A stretch of DNA of 9,495 bases from an uncultured Treponema sp. (GTDB taxonomy: Bacteria > Spirochaetota > Spirochaetia > Treponematales > Treponemataceae). The stretch's first letter is position 1. Every line of letters starts with the position of its first letter. Positions 1 through 6,211 of this stretch are shown piece by piece. The notes beneath the pieces are model-generated. The model saw nothing but the letters and a program-made list of their open reading frames with translations. It did no database searches and had not been told where the DNA came from. Made by a program: the position numbers and the translations under genes. The stretch spans positions 1-9,495 of the forward strand of contig CALFIX010000009.1 in assembly GCA_937877515.1 (NCBI GenBank), in the 5' to 3' direction.

Positions 1-149
1 TGGTTGAAAAAGAAGGTATCATCCGCGAATACAAAAAGCGCGAATACTACGAAAAGCCTTCAACAATTCTTAACCGCAAGAACAAGACTCTCGCCCGCAA
101 GCTTATGAAAAAAAATCATAGCCGCGGTCACGACTCAAAGTCCTACTAA
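1..149 (+). CDS. rpsU: 30S ribosomal protein S21, C-terminal part (5' end outside window)
   Basis: The window opens inside a gene whose reading frame gives 48 codons from base 3 to the TAA at 147-149. The peptide has the S21 signature: GIIREYKKREYYEKPS followed by a Lys/Arg-rich helical tail ending RGHDSKSY. S21 is a small basic protein of the 30S subunit that helps base-pairing of mRNA with the 3' end of 16S rRNA during initiation. About 20 N-terminal residues are missing, as judged from the usual length near 70. The tail is highly basic, as expected for an RNA-binding helix. A terminator follows directly, so this is the end of a transcription unit. Confidence 0.93.
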   Translation, partial: VEKEGIIREYKKREYYEKPSTILNRKNKTLARKLMKKNHSRGHDSKSY

Positions 150-168
150 TTTTTAGAGTCTAAAGCAA

Positions 169-195
169 AGCCTCCGTTTTTTCGGGGGCTTTTTT
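169..195 (+). terminator. Rho-independent terminator of rpsU
   Basis: AGCCTCCG (169-176) pairs with CGGGGGCT (183-190), eight pairs with one G-T wobble, around a six-T loop. It is followed by five T (191-195) and more T-rich sequence. It lies 19 bases after the rpsU stop codon and only 34 bases before the next start codon. Confidence 0.9.
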
Positions 196-229
196 ATTTT
201 ATAAGTTTTTTTTCGGACGGTTCTTTACT

Positions 230-1069
230 GTGAGACATCTGCCTACTGAAAAAGCAAAAAAAATCCTCCGTCACGGGCTTTCCGCCCTCCGCTCCCGCTT
301 CAGGCTGCAATCCCGCGTAGGTGTAACTATCATCCTACTTTCATTATTAACATTTAGCTGTATTTCTACAGTTCATCTTCCTGAAGAAAATTTCATAAAA
401 AATGCTTTATGGAAAACTGTCTGCACCGGTATAGATTACGCCCTGCTGGAAGATTTATCCTTACCATTAAGATGCCATCTTTTACGAATAGACTTATCTA
501 AAACAGAAGCCTCTCTTTTTGCAGTTCCCGGCGAAGAAGATACGTATTCAAATTGTGTATTGGTAAACACAACTCCCTTTACAAAAGAAAAAAATCCACT
601 TGGCATTCATAAGCTAAACGGCACAACATACTCTTCTCCCAGAGAAAAATATGCGTCCCTTGCCTTTTACACAAGCGAAAACAAAATAAAGGCAAAAATA
701 CTGAATTCACAGGATGTTTTTCTTACGGAAGAAGGAGACAAATACTCAAGTGCTTTCGGAGGCTACTACGTCATACTTCAAAACAGAATCGTAAAAGACA
801 GCTTCATAGAGCACGGCGACAGCCGCACTGCAGCAGGACTTTCAGAAGACTCTTCCACACTATATCTTTTATGTGCAGAAGGCGAAGAACTTGCTTTTAG
901 TGCCGGTCTTTCCTACAGTCAATGTGCAAGACTATTTAAGGCCCTGGGCTGCTCGGATGCCTTGGAATTTGACGGAGGTTCTTCTTCAAGAATGTATGTA
1001 AACGGCTCTAATGTTTTAAGCTACAGCTCACCAGTAAACGTTCCATGCATGTTCGGTTTTAAGTGGTAA
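230..1069 (+). CDS. Phosphodiester glycosidase (NAGPA-domain) family protein, exported, probable lipoprotein
   Basis: This 279-residue protein begins at a GTG, the only usual start codon ahead of the signal sequence. Only a weak GGA (215-217) lies upstream. Residues 29-43 form a hydrophobic stretch ending LLTFSC, a relaxed spirochaete-type lipobox with Cys44 as the likely lipidated residue. The C-terminal 200 residues match the NAGPA/phosphodiester glycosidase family, which includes the mammalian lysosomal uncovering enzyme and many bacterial exported proteins: GGYYVI (178-182), SRTAAGL (198-204) and the hallmark FDGGSSSRM (247-255) near the end. In that family the DGG region is part of the active site and the substrate is a sugar phosphodiester; the bacterial substrate is usually unknown, and is here. 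No promoter is visible between the rpsU terminator and the start, so expression may rely on read-through or a promoter overlapping the terminator. The next gene follows after 44 bp. Confidence 0.82.
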   Translation: MRHLPTEKAKKILRHGLSALRSRFRLQSRVGVTIILLSLLTFSCISTVHLPEENFIKNALWKTVCTGIDYALLEDLSLPLRCHLLRIDLSKTEASLFAVPGEEDTYSNCVLVNTTPFTKEKNPLGIHKLNGTTYSSPREKYASLAFYTSENKIKAKILNSQDVFLTEEGDKYSSAFGGYYVILQNRIVKDSFIEHGDSRTAAGLSEDSSTLYLLCAEGEELAFSAGLSYSQCARLFKALGCSDALEFDGGSSSRMYVNGSNVLSYSSPVNVPCMFGFKW

Positions 1070-1113
1070 GCCTTTACCTTGTCCAAACTCTTACAAAAGC
1101 TTACACTAAAAAC

Positions 1114-2022
1114 ATGAAAATGATTCTGACAGGAACCGGAACAAGTCACGGAGTTCCAGTTATAGGCTGTAAATGTGCCGTATGTACTTCCAAAAATCCA
1201 AAAAACAAGCGCTTCCGCTGCTCTGCATACATCACAAGCGGCAGGACAAATATTGTCATAGACACAGGCCCGGAGTTCAGGCTGCAGGCATTAAAATACA
1301 ACATTACAAAACTCGATGCCGTTTTAATAACTCACAGCCACGCAGACCACTTGAACGGCTTAGATGACGTTCGAATTTTCAGTCACACAAAAGCCATAGA
1401 CCCAAGTAATCCCATAAAAGCAAAACAGGAAACTTGTGGCACGGGTCTTCCCATTTACACAAACGCAGTATCCATAAAAGACATAAAAAATCGTTTTGAC
1501 TATGTATTCATGCCGGTAAAGGAAGGCGGCGGAAAACCAAAGATAAACCTCATAGACTGCAGTGAATTTAACTTACAGAACCCCATAAGAATAAACGACA
1601 TAGAAGTCATACCGGTACCGCTTTTGCATGGTTCCTTAAACGACACCGGCTGGCTTTTAACATGCACTCATAAAGATTCTACAAGGCACAGCATAGCTTA
1701 CCTTACAGACACAAATTTTGTACCAGAAGAATCTATAAATCTCATAAAAAACTCAAACAGCACATTAGAACATCTTGTAATAGACGGATTAAGAAAAGAA
1801 AAACATTCGACTCATTTTAGTTTTAGAGAAGCTCTTGGCATTGCAGAAATTTTAAAACCTAAAAACACTTACCTGACCCACATTACACACAACATGAGCC
1901 ACAAAGAAATAGAAAAATACGTTTTAAAACTGGTAAAAAGCGACTTTCCGGAACTAGAAAAAATTCATAATGACGGAGGCATAATCAGCCCTGCATACGA
2001 CGGACTTATCTTAAAAGCATAA
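1114..2022 (+). CDS. MBL-fold metallohydrolase, PhnP-like (COG1235 type)
   Basis: This is a 302-residue metallo-beta-lactamase-fold hydrolase. With the start at ATG 1114 the protein begins MKMILTGTGTSHGVPVIGC, the normal family N-terminus. A GTG at 1063 in the same frame would overlap the previous gene and add 17 residues unlike the family, so I rejected it. Motifs in order (302-residue numbering): a cysteine cluster C19/C21/C24 (GCKCAVC), typical of the PhnP group; DTGPEF; the metal motif THSHADH (H74, H76, D78, H79); LLHG with H172; LTDT with D199; and a C-terminal LTHITH with H256. All expected metal ligands are present. PhnP cleaves cyclic ribose phosphate in phosphonate breakdown, but many relatives are generic phosphodiesterases, and no phn gene is nearby. 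No good SD is visible. It is probably co-transcribed with the upstream glycosidase gene. Confidence 0.87.
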   Translation: MKMILTGTGTSHGVPVIGCKCAVCTSKNPKNKRFRCSAYITSGRTNIVIDTGPEFRLQALKYNITKLDAVLITHSHADHLNGLDDVRIFSHTKAIDPSNPIKAKQETCGTGLPIYTNAVSIKDIKNRFDYVFMPVKEGGGKPKINLIDCSEFNLQNPIRINDIEVIPVPLLHGSLNDTGWLLTCTHKDSTRHSIAYLTDTNFVPEESINLIKNSNSTLEHLVIDGLRKEKHSTHFSFREALGIAEILKPKNTYLTHITHNMSHKEIEKYVLKLVKSDFPELEKIHNDGGIISPAYDGLILKA

Positions 2023-2049
2023 AAAAACCCGCTCCAATAAAGGGCGGGT
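2021..2049 (-). terminator. Shared hairpin terminator between the MBL gene and rpmB
   Basis: ACCCGCTC (2027-2034) pairs with GGGCGGGT (2042-2049), eight pairs with one wobble, around the loop CAATAAA. On the minus strand it is followed by a run of seven T (complement of 2021-2027), a strong terminator for rpmB. On the plus strand the following bases are TCTTCTT, weaker but plausible, so it probably stops both converging units. Confidence 0.85.
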
Positions 2050-2070
2050 CTTCTTAGGTAAAAGCTGAAT

Positions 2071-2313
2071 TTATTTTGCTTCTACAGCTGGGCGTGGAAC
2101 ACGAACCTTCTTCTGGATGTACTCATAGCCTTCTTTGTTTGTAATTGTGCGCAAGCACTGAGTACAGATGCAAAGAGTACGTGTTGTACCATCAATAGTG
2201 ATACGAGTTTTATGAAGATTTGGTCTCCAAGTGCGGCGTGTATGATTGTAAGAATTGCTTACCTTGTTTCCAGTAGCAGTGTGCTTTCCGCACATATCGC
2301 ATGATCTAGACAT
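2071..2313 (-). CDS. rpmB: 50S ribosomal protein L28, zinc-binding (C+) form
   Basis: This 80-residue basic protein begins MSRSCDMCGK and contains the L28 pattern GNKVSNSYNHTRRTWRPNL followed by CTQCLRTI. It is a large-subunit ribosomal protein. It keeps two Cys-x-x-Cys pairs (C5/C8 and C50/C53), the arrangement of the zinc-binding form of L28; C48 is an extra cysteine. The start is well supported: on the minus strand GAGGTAGG lies 7 bases before the ATG. A near-consensus promoter lies 41 bases upstream and a strong hairpin terminator downstream, so rpmB is probably a single-gene unit. Confidence 0.95.
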   Translation of the reverse strand: MSRSCDMCGKHTATGNKVSNSYNHTRRTWRPNLHKTRITIDGTTRTLCICTQCLRTITNKEGYEYIQKKVRVPRPAVEAK

Positions 2314-2353
2314 AATATACCTACCTCAAAGAATTTAAAACTTAAGTTTGAGC

Positions 2354-2382
2354 ATTGTACAGAATTGAGTGCATCATGTCAA
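2354..2382 (-). promoter_or_regulatory. Sigma-70 type promoter of rpmB
   Basis: Read on the minus strand, TTGACA (2382-2377) is followed after exactly 17 bases by TACAAT (2359-2354). This is a perfect -35 and a five-of-six -10 box. The predicted transcript starts near 2347 and has a leader of about 35 bases carrying the GAGGTAGG ribosome-binding site. Confidence 0.88.
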
Positions 2383-2465
2383 TTCTTAGAAACGCATTTT
2401 ACAGTAAATTAAATACTTTTTGCAAGATAAAAGTAACCAAGCAATAAAAAAAATGTTCTATTTTT

Positions 2466-2506
2466 GGAGGTTGTATTACTGTCCTAAAAAGTGATACATT
2501 AGCGAC
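2466..2506 (+). promoter_or_regulatory. Inverted repeat and SD ahead of the TPR lipoprotein gene
   Basis: TGTATTACT (2472-2480) and AGTGATACA (2490-2498) form a nine-pair inverted repeat (one T-G wobble as RNA) around a nine-base spacer. Two readings are possible. As DNA, TTGTAT (2471-2476) and TACATT (2495-2500) look like a -35/-10 pair with 18-bp spacing, the repeat covers both boxes like an operator, and the transcript would start at about the ATG (leaderless). As RNA from a promoter further upstream (possible TTGCAA at 2420-2425 and AATAAA at 2443-2448), the folded hairpin would remove 27 bases between GGAGG (2466-2470) and the ATG, leaving 9 bases. No other SD is present. Confidence 0.5.
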
Positions 2507-2947
2507 ATGAAAAATACAAATACACTTATTAAATTCTTTATAGCTTTAAGCGTTTTTTTTAGCTCAACATTACTATTTAGCTGCTTATCCTCTTCTGTAG
2601 AAATTCCTTATGAATCTACAGACCGCGAAATCATACAACTGGCACAAACAGAATATGACGCTGGCCACACAGAAAGGGCTTTATACTGCTACAACACTCT
2701 TTTAAAACGCTACGGAAACGACACAGCTATCTATGTAGAAGGCCGCTACGAGATAGGTCATCTTTATTTAAAAGAAAAAAACTATTCAATGGCAGAGGAA
2801 ATATTTGAAGAAATAATTTCCATCTATGACGGAAGTGCTCCAGGAACTTTACCAGGTGCATTTAAAAAGCTTACAGAATTAGATTTAGAAAAAATTCCAG
2901 AAAGCAAGAGAACTACTAAGGTATCTACCGCCGAAGCCATAAACTAA
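2507..2947 (+). CDS. Small TPR-like lipoprotein
   Basis: This 146-residue protein has a hydrophobic signal sequence (about residues 7-25) ending LLFSC. Cys26 is the likely lipid-attachment residue, with a lipobox that is loose but normal for spirochaetes. Residues about 40-110 form helical pairs with TPR character: IIQLAQTEYDAGHTERALYCYNTLL, then YEIGHLYLKEKNYSMAEEIFEEII. The Gly/Ala/Tyr spacing fits two TPR units. TPR units mediate protein-protein contact, so a role as a periplasmic or envelope adaptor is likely, but no partner can be named. The start is the ATG next to the signal sequence, with no SD close by. The gene ends 7 bp from the converging VWA gene, and its terminator lies inside that gene. 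Confidence 0.8.
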   Translation: MKNTNTLIKFFIALSVFFSSTLLFSCLSSSVEIPYESTDREIIQLAQTEYDAGHTERALYCYNTLLKRYGNDTAIYVEGRYEIGHLYLKEKNYSMAEEIFEEIISIYDGSAPGTLPGAFKKLTELDLEKIPESKRTTKVSTAEAIN

Positions 2948-2954
2948 AGGCTTT

Positions 2955-4187
2955 TTATTTATCATCGGGGATAATTATGCATGTTACGTTTATCCCCTTT
3001 TCTTTTGAAAGAGCCATCACATAGTCACGGCTAAACTTTTTTGAACCTCTGGGCTTAGGATGAGGCTCTGCGTCACCTATTAAAATAATCTTTTTCTCCG
3101 CATCCTTTCTCCACAAATAATACGTTGAGGCTGCATAAATAGCTTCATAAACAGCTTCAGGAACGTCTCCTCCTTCGTTTCCATGTATAACTGCAGTATC
3201 TAAATATTTTGAAATTTGAGATGCATAACGAGTAAATTCAAAAAATTTTACAGGTAAGCCCTTAAAACTATAAGAATCTGTATAATCTCTGTAAAATATA
3301 ACTCCCATTCTAACGTCATTAAAACTTTCAAGTTGTTTTGCAAGGCGGGGAATCCATTCATTTTTTAAGGTATCCATATCATCCTTCATGCTGCCTGTTG
3401 TATCTATGCAGAAAACAACATCTACCTTTTCTTTATCTTTTGCAGTCTCTAAGGCATTAAAAACATCAGAGGCAAGAGTTTTAGGACCTGAAGAATAAAT
3501 CATTTCGCCATCAGAATCTTCTGCAATCTTAGAAAAACTTTCTGCCGCAATGGAATTATAAATATCAGTTAAAATAACAGGAGCCGGCTCCGGGGGGTCT
3601 TTTTTAGGCACGGCAACAAAATCAAACATAAAGGGATTATCCTGATACTCTCCGGTGTAGTCACCATATTTTGCAGTAAAAGTTCTTATGTTTATAAAGG
3701 TTCCCTTTCCGAGACTGACAGAACCATTCCTGCTCCAGGGGTACCCATACACAATTGTCTTTGGTATAAAAATATGAAAGCAAGAACCTAGTTTTTCATG
3801 GCGAGTAACTGTAGAAGAAATCAAACTAAACTTTGCATATTCAGAAGTCAATCTTTCTCCGTTCAGATAGCGAACTTCATCTCCATTATCTTTATTATAT
3901 TCAGTGGCACGGTAAGCATAATTATCTTCTTTACCGCTAGGGTCTTTTGTAGTTTCTACAAGCATTACGCTATTTATTGCATTTTTCTTTCTGACATATA
4001 AGTCAACACCAATCATTATGCCATCAGAGTCAATTCTCTCTTCTACAACAAGATCTTCCGCCTTTACTTTAAGAGCCTCGTTTACATCAGGAACAATAAC
4101 CTGCTGCGAAAAGACAGGCACAAAAAGAGTAAAATTCAATAAAAATACGAAAAAAATCACTTTTTTAAAGGAAAAATACAATTTCAT
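2955..4187 (-). CDS. Exported von Willebrand factor A (VWA) domain protein
   Basis: This 410-residue protein has a clear signal peptide (residues 1-27, hydrophobic 9-25, likely cleavage after VFS before QQ). Residues 28-200 are a beta-rich region I do not recognise; it ends in a Pro-rich linker (PKKDPPEPAP, 195-203). Residues about 255-410 form a VWA domain with a complete metal-binding (MIDAS) set: DTTGS (262-266), the downstream GGD (339-341) and GDAEPHP (371-377). Such domains bind protein ligands through a bound divalent cation. Secretion suggests a periplasmic or surface role, perhaps in envelope assembly or adhesion; this is inference. The sequence ends right after the strand VTCIIIPDDK, where most VWA domains continue with a final helix, so the C-terminus is short. 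No SD is visible before the ATG. No U-rich terminator is seen downstream on this strand. Confidence 0.83.
   Translation of the reverse strand: MKLYFSFKKVIFFVFLLNFTLFVPVFSQQVIVPDVNEALKVKAEDLVVEERIDSDGIMIGVDLYVRKKNAINSVMLVETTKDPSGKEDNYAYRATEYNKDNGDEVRYLNGERLTSEYAKFSLISSTVTRHEKLGSCFHIFIPKTIVYGYPWSRNGSVSLGKGTFINIRTFTAKYGDYTGEYQDNPFMFDFVAVPKKDPPEPAPVILTDIYNSIAAESFSKIAEDSDGEMIYSSGPKTLASDVFNALETAKDKEKVDVVFCIDTTGSMKDDMDTLKNEWIPRLAKQLESFNDVRMGVIFYRDYTDSYSFKGLPVKFFEFTRYASQISKYLDTAVIHGNEGGDVPEAVYEAIYAASTYYLWRKDAEKKIILIGDAEPHPKPRGSKKFSRDYVMALSKEKGINVTCIIIPDDK
2967..3006 (+). terminator. Terminator of the TPR lipoprotein gene, inside the VWA coding region
   Basis: GGGGATAA (2967-2974) pairs perfectly with TTATCCCC (2990-2997) around a 15-base loop, followed by TTTTCTTTT (2998-3006). 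It starts 20 bases after the lipoprotein stop codon. The hairpin overlaps the last codons of the converging VWA gene (encoding INVTCIIIPDDK). On the minus strand the hairpin is followed by A-rich sequence, so it should act only on the plus strand. Confidence 0.82.
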
Positions 4188-4213
4188 ACTGTCTATATCG
4201 GCTAGCTAAGCTG

Positions 4214-4250
4214 TTGAATTTAAGTTATTCTGTGGTATAATGGCATGCCA
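4214..4250 (+). promoter_or_regulatory. Extended -10 promoter with palindrome at the start site
   Basis: TTGAAT (4214-4219) and a perfect TATAAT (4236-4241) are 16 bp apart, and the -10 box is preceded by TGG (4233-4235), an extended -10 element. A perfect 10-bp palindrome, TGGCATGCCA (4241-4250), overlaps the last base of the -10 box and covers the predicted transcription start. It may be an operator, possibly for the XRE regulator encoded in this operon (inference). The leader to the ATG at 4275 is about 27 bases. Confidence 0.8.
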
Positions 4251-4274
4251 CTTGCAAAACAAGGACAGAACTGA

Positions 4275-5381
4275 ATGGAAGACAAAGAAGATATTAAGCA
4301 GGATACTTCTCAATTTGAATTTACCTCTGTAAGCATAGACACTTTTTTTGATGAGGAAGAAATAAAAAAAGATGCCGTAGAGACAGGCATTATTGTTCTT
4401 ACAACACATCAGGAAGAGCTTGTTTATAAACTTTTGGAAGCACTAAAAAAGCATGCACCGGACAGAATAGAACGCATACAAGGCCGCCTGGACGACATAG
4501 CAAATCTTGCAAAAGCCATAGCAAGATTCCCTTCACTTTTGGAAAGAACAAATCTTACAAGTACGGTTCGTACGCCGGAAGCCCTCGTAGAAAGTATTAT
4601 TTCTTACCAGAAAGACGGAGACACAACAATGCACATGCCTTCCAAGGCAACACTTGGCAGAGGTTTTTTAGTTGCAAAAATCCATACATTCTATTCCATG
4701 ATGCGTCTTGCAAAAGATTTCGCATGTATGAGTGAAGCAGAAGTAAAAGAGTATTCTGACGAAACTGTTTCTATGATGTTTACACTAATGGCAGAAGACG
4801 TTTACTTAAACCTCATCAAAGACCAAACTCTTTCTATGGACTTAAGAAGACAGCTTGCTAATGCGCTCATAATTCTTTGGGAACACAGAAGCGACCAAAA
4901 CATAAGCGACATTGCTCCTGTTTTACAGTCAGTATGGTCGGCACGTCGTAAACTTGCTCCTGCATTTGGTACAATGATGGGTACTAGCGAACTTTTACTT
5001 GTAAGCATTCAAATGGACACTCAATGGACTCAATTTATAAAAGCACGATTAGGAGACCAGGATGTTTCGCACGCAATGGAAGAGTTTTTATTTGGACTCT
5101 CTTATGAACAAATACAGCATTTACGCGAAATCTTAAAGCAGCAACAAGTAAAGGCTATTGGACGTGATGAAATAAAAACATATCTTGGCGACGGTGTAAA
5201 AACAGACATAAGTCAGGACTATAGAGACTTCTACATGCTTTACACTATAAGACGCGACAATGCACGTGCAAGGCAAAGATTACACCTTGAGGGCCCTAAA
5301 CAAACACTAGAAGACTACTTCATACGTTTTGTTTTAGAGCAAAATAAAGAAAAGCAAAAGAATGACACCTTTGCAAAGTAA
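4275..5381 (+). CDS. Unrecognised helical cytoplasmic protein, first gene of a regulator operon
   Basis: I do not recognise this 368-residue protein. It has no signal peptide and no membrane segment. The first 35 residues are acidic and low in complexity (MEDKEDIKQD, then DEEEIKKD). The rest is predicted to be almost wholly alpha-helical, rich in Leu, Ile, Gln and charged residues; it includes LVYKLLEALKKHAPDRIERI (49-68) and a basic segment TIRRDNARARQRLHLEG near the C-terminus. No catalytic motif stands out. The start is supported by AAGGA (4261-4265) 9 bases before the ATG and by the strong promoter just upstream. The XRE-cupin gene follows after 9 bp, and its SD overlaps this gene's stop codon, so the two are translated from one mRNA and are probably linked in function. 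Ile codons are AUA-rich (14 of 26). Confidence 0.7.
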   Translation: MEDKEDIKQDTSQFEFTSVSIDTFFDEEEIKKDAVETGIIVLTTHQEELVYKLLEALKKHAPDRIERIQGRLDDIANLAKAIARFPSLLERTNLTSTVRTPEALVESIISYQKDGDTTMHMPSKATLGRGFLVAKIHTFYSMMRLAKDFACMSEAEVKEYSDETVSMMFTLMAEDVYLNLIKDQTLSMDLRRQLANALIILWEHRSDQNISDIAPVLQSVWSARRKLAPAFGTMMGTSELLLVSIQMDTQWTQFIKARLGDQDVSHAMEEFLFGLSYEQIQHLREILKQQQVKAIGRDEIKTYLGDGVKTDISQDYRDFYMLYTIRRDNARARQRLHLEGPKQTLEDYFIRFVLEQNKEKQKNDTFAK

Positions 5382-5390
5382 GGCAATTTT

Positions 5391-5981
5391 ATGGTAGAAG
5401 AAAAATCAGAAAAAAAAACATATCACTTTGGCGAAAAAATTAGAGCCGTCAGAGAAAGAAAGCACATGACCCTTAAACAGGTTGCAAAAGAAGCCGGTGT
5501 TTCAGAAAGCCTTGTATCTCAAATAGAAAGAAACAAAGTTTCACCTGCAATAGACACGCTCTTTGCGCTTGCAGACGTTTTAGACATTAACCTTGAATAC
5601 TTATTTGAAGAATACCGCAGGACACGTCCCGTAACCATAATCCGTGCAGAAGAAAGAAGGACCATGCAGGACGAAGAAATTCTTTACGAAGAAATTGCCT
5701 GTCCCCAGAATGAAGAAGAAAACCATTCTGTAGAAAGCTATATTGTAACACTCCCTGCTGGAACCCACACACACCGAGGAAGCTACGGTCACATAGGACG
5801 CGAAATTGGCATTATCTTGGAAGGAAAAGCTCGCTTACACTATGCTTCATGCACTTACGACTTAGACACTGGCGACAGTGTAAACTTTAGAGCAGGAGAA
5901 CCTCACACCTTAGAAAACACAGGTAAATGCCCTCTAAAAGCTGTATGGTTTGTAACACCAGCACAGCGTTTTGTTGAATAA
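5391..5981 (+). CDS. XRE-family transcriptional regulator with C-terminal cupin domain
   Basis: This 196-residue two-domain regulator starts with a helix-turn-helix of the XRE/HTH_3 type (about residues 13-72: FGEKIRAVRERKHMTLKQ, then VSESLVSQIERNKVSPAIDTL). A cupin_2 beta-barrel follows (about 112-193). The cupin keeps probable metal ligands H126 and H128 (GTHTH), E138 and H172 (GEPHTLEN), so it may bind a metal and a small ligand. Family members such as PuuR and SinR/cupin types control catabolic or stress genes in response to a small molecule; the ligand here is unknown. The start is supported by TAAGG (5379-5383) 7 bases before the ATG, overlapping the upstream stop. A hairpin-rich repeat begins 4 bases after the stop, and no ordinary U-tract terminator is visible. 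Confidence 0.88.
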   Translation: MVEEKSEKKTYHFGEKIRAVRERKHMTLKQVAKEAGVSESLVSQIERNKVSPAIDTLFALADVLDINLEYLFEEYRRTRPVTIIRAEERRTMQDEEILYEEIACPQNEEENHSVESYIVTLPAGTHTHRGSYGHIGREIGIILEGKARLHYASCTYDLDTGDSVNFRAGEPHTLENTGKCPLKAVWFVTPAQRFVE

Positions 5982-5985
5982 ATTT

Positions 5986-6116
5986 GGGCATCTCTAGAAA
6001 TCCACTAATGTGTATTTCTAGAGAATGCCGACGAGTTTTAAGTCGTTGTAATGTCACGACTTAAAACATCGCTCTTTCAGAGTTATCTCTAAAAATTGCA
6101 ATTTTTAGAGATTCCC
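5986..6116. repeat. 131-bp hairpin-array element with terminal inverted repeats (MITE/REP-like)
   Basis: The ends are 16-bp imperfect inverted repeats: GGGCATCTCTAGAAAT (5986-6001) and ATTTTTAGAGATTCCC (6101-6116), matching at 14 of 16. The 4 bases ATTT flank both sides (5982-5985 and 6117-6120), a possible target duplication, though short enough for chance. Inside lie four hairpins: 5987-6001 with 6014-6029 (15 pairs, one bulge); 6035-6046 with 6056-6067 (12 perfect pairs, plus CGA/TCG beyond a bulge); CTCT/AGAG at 6072-6082; and a 28-base perfect palindrome at 6085-6112. The motif ATCTCTARAAAT occurs four times, twice in each orientation. No protein is encoded. It may be a non-autonomous mobile repeat, or an mRNA 3'-end structure of the regulator operon. 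Confidence 0.65.
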
Positions 6117-6133
6117 ATTTAAAATCATTTATA

Positions 6134-6162
6134 TTGACTAAACCGACAAAAACCTTTAAAAC
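6134..6162 (+). promoter_or_regulatory. Probable promoter of the pnt operon
   Basis: TTGACT (6134-6139, five of six) is followed after 17 bp by TAAAAC (6157-6162, four of six). The predicted start is near 6169, just before a perfect inverted repeat. The SD of pntAA, AGAGG (6199-6203), lies 8 bases before its ATG. The -10 box is weak, which could mean activator control or modest expression. Confidence 0.55.
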
Positions 6163-6170
6163 GTCATTTT

Positions 6171-6188
6171 AGTTAGCTTATGCTAACT
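6171..6188 (+). promoter_or_regulatory. Inverted repeat at the predicted start of the pnt transcript
   Basis: AGTTAGC (6171-6177) and GCTAACT (6182-6188) are perfect seven-base inverted repeats around TTAT. By position, directly at the predicted +1, this could be a repressor operator. In the RNA it would be a 5'-terminal hairpin that could protect the message from decay. Confidence 0.5.
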
Positions 6189-6211
6189 TATTTCTTTTAG
6201 AGGTTACTTTC

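Noticed and set aside
1063..1113. GTG at 1063 as start of the MBL hydrolase
   Set aside because: It would overlap the upstream gene and add residues unlike the family; the family N-terminus begins at ATG 1114.
2383..2465. AT-rich stretch between rpmB and the lipoprotein gene as a possible tRNA or small RNA gene
   Set aside because: No cloverleaf, no conserved tRNA bases and no strong hairpin; only a weak promoter-like pair (2420-2448) is visible.
4188..4235. Promoter for the VWA gene on the minus strand
   Set aside because: The best candidate (TTCAAC and TATAGA at 15 bp spacing) is poor and would place the start at the ATG; too weak to list as a feature.
5986..6116. Reading the hairpins after the XRE-cupin gene as an ordinary intrinsic terminator or a CRISPR fragment
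   Set aside because: No U tract follows any of the stems, and there are no regularly spaced identical repeats with unique spacers; the terminal inverted repeats fit a palindromic element better.
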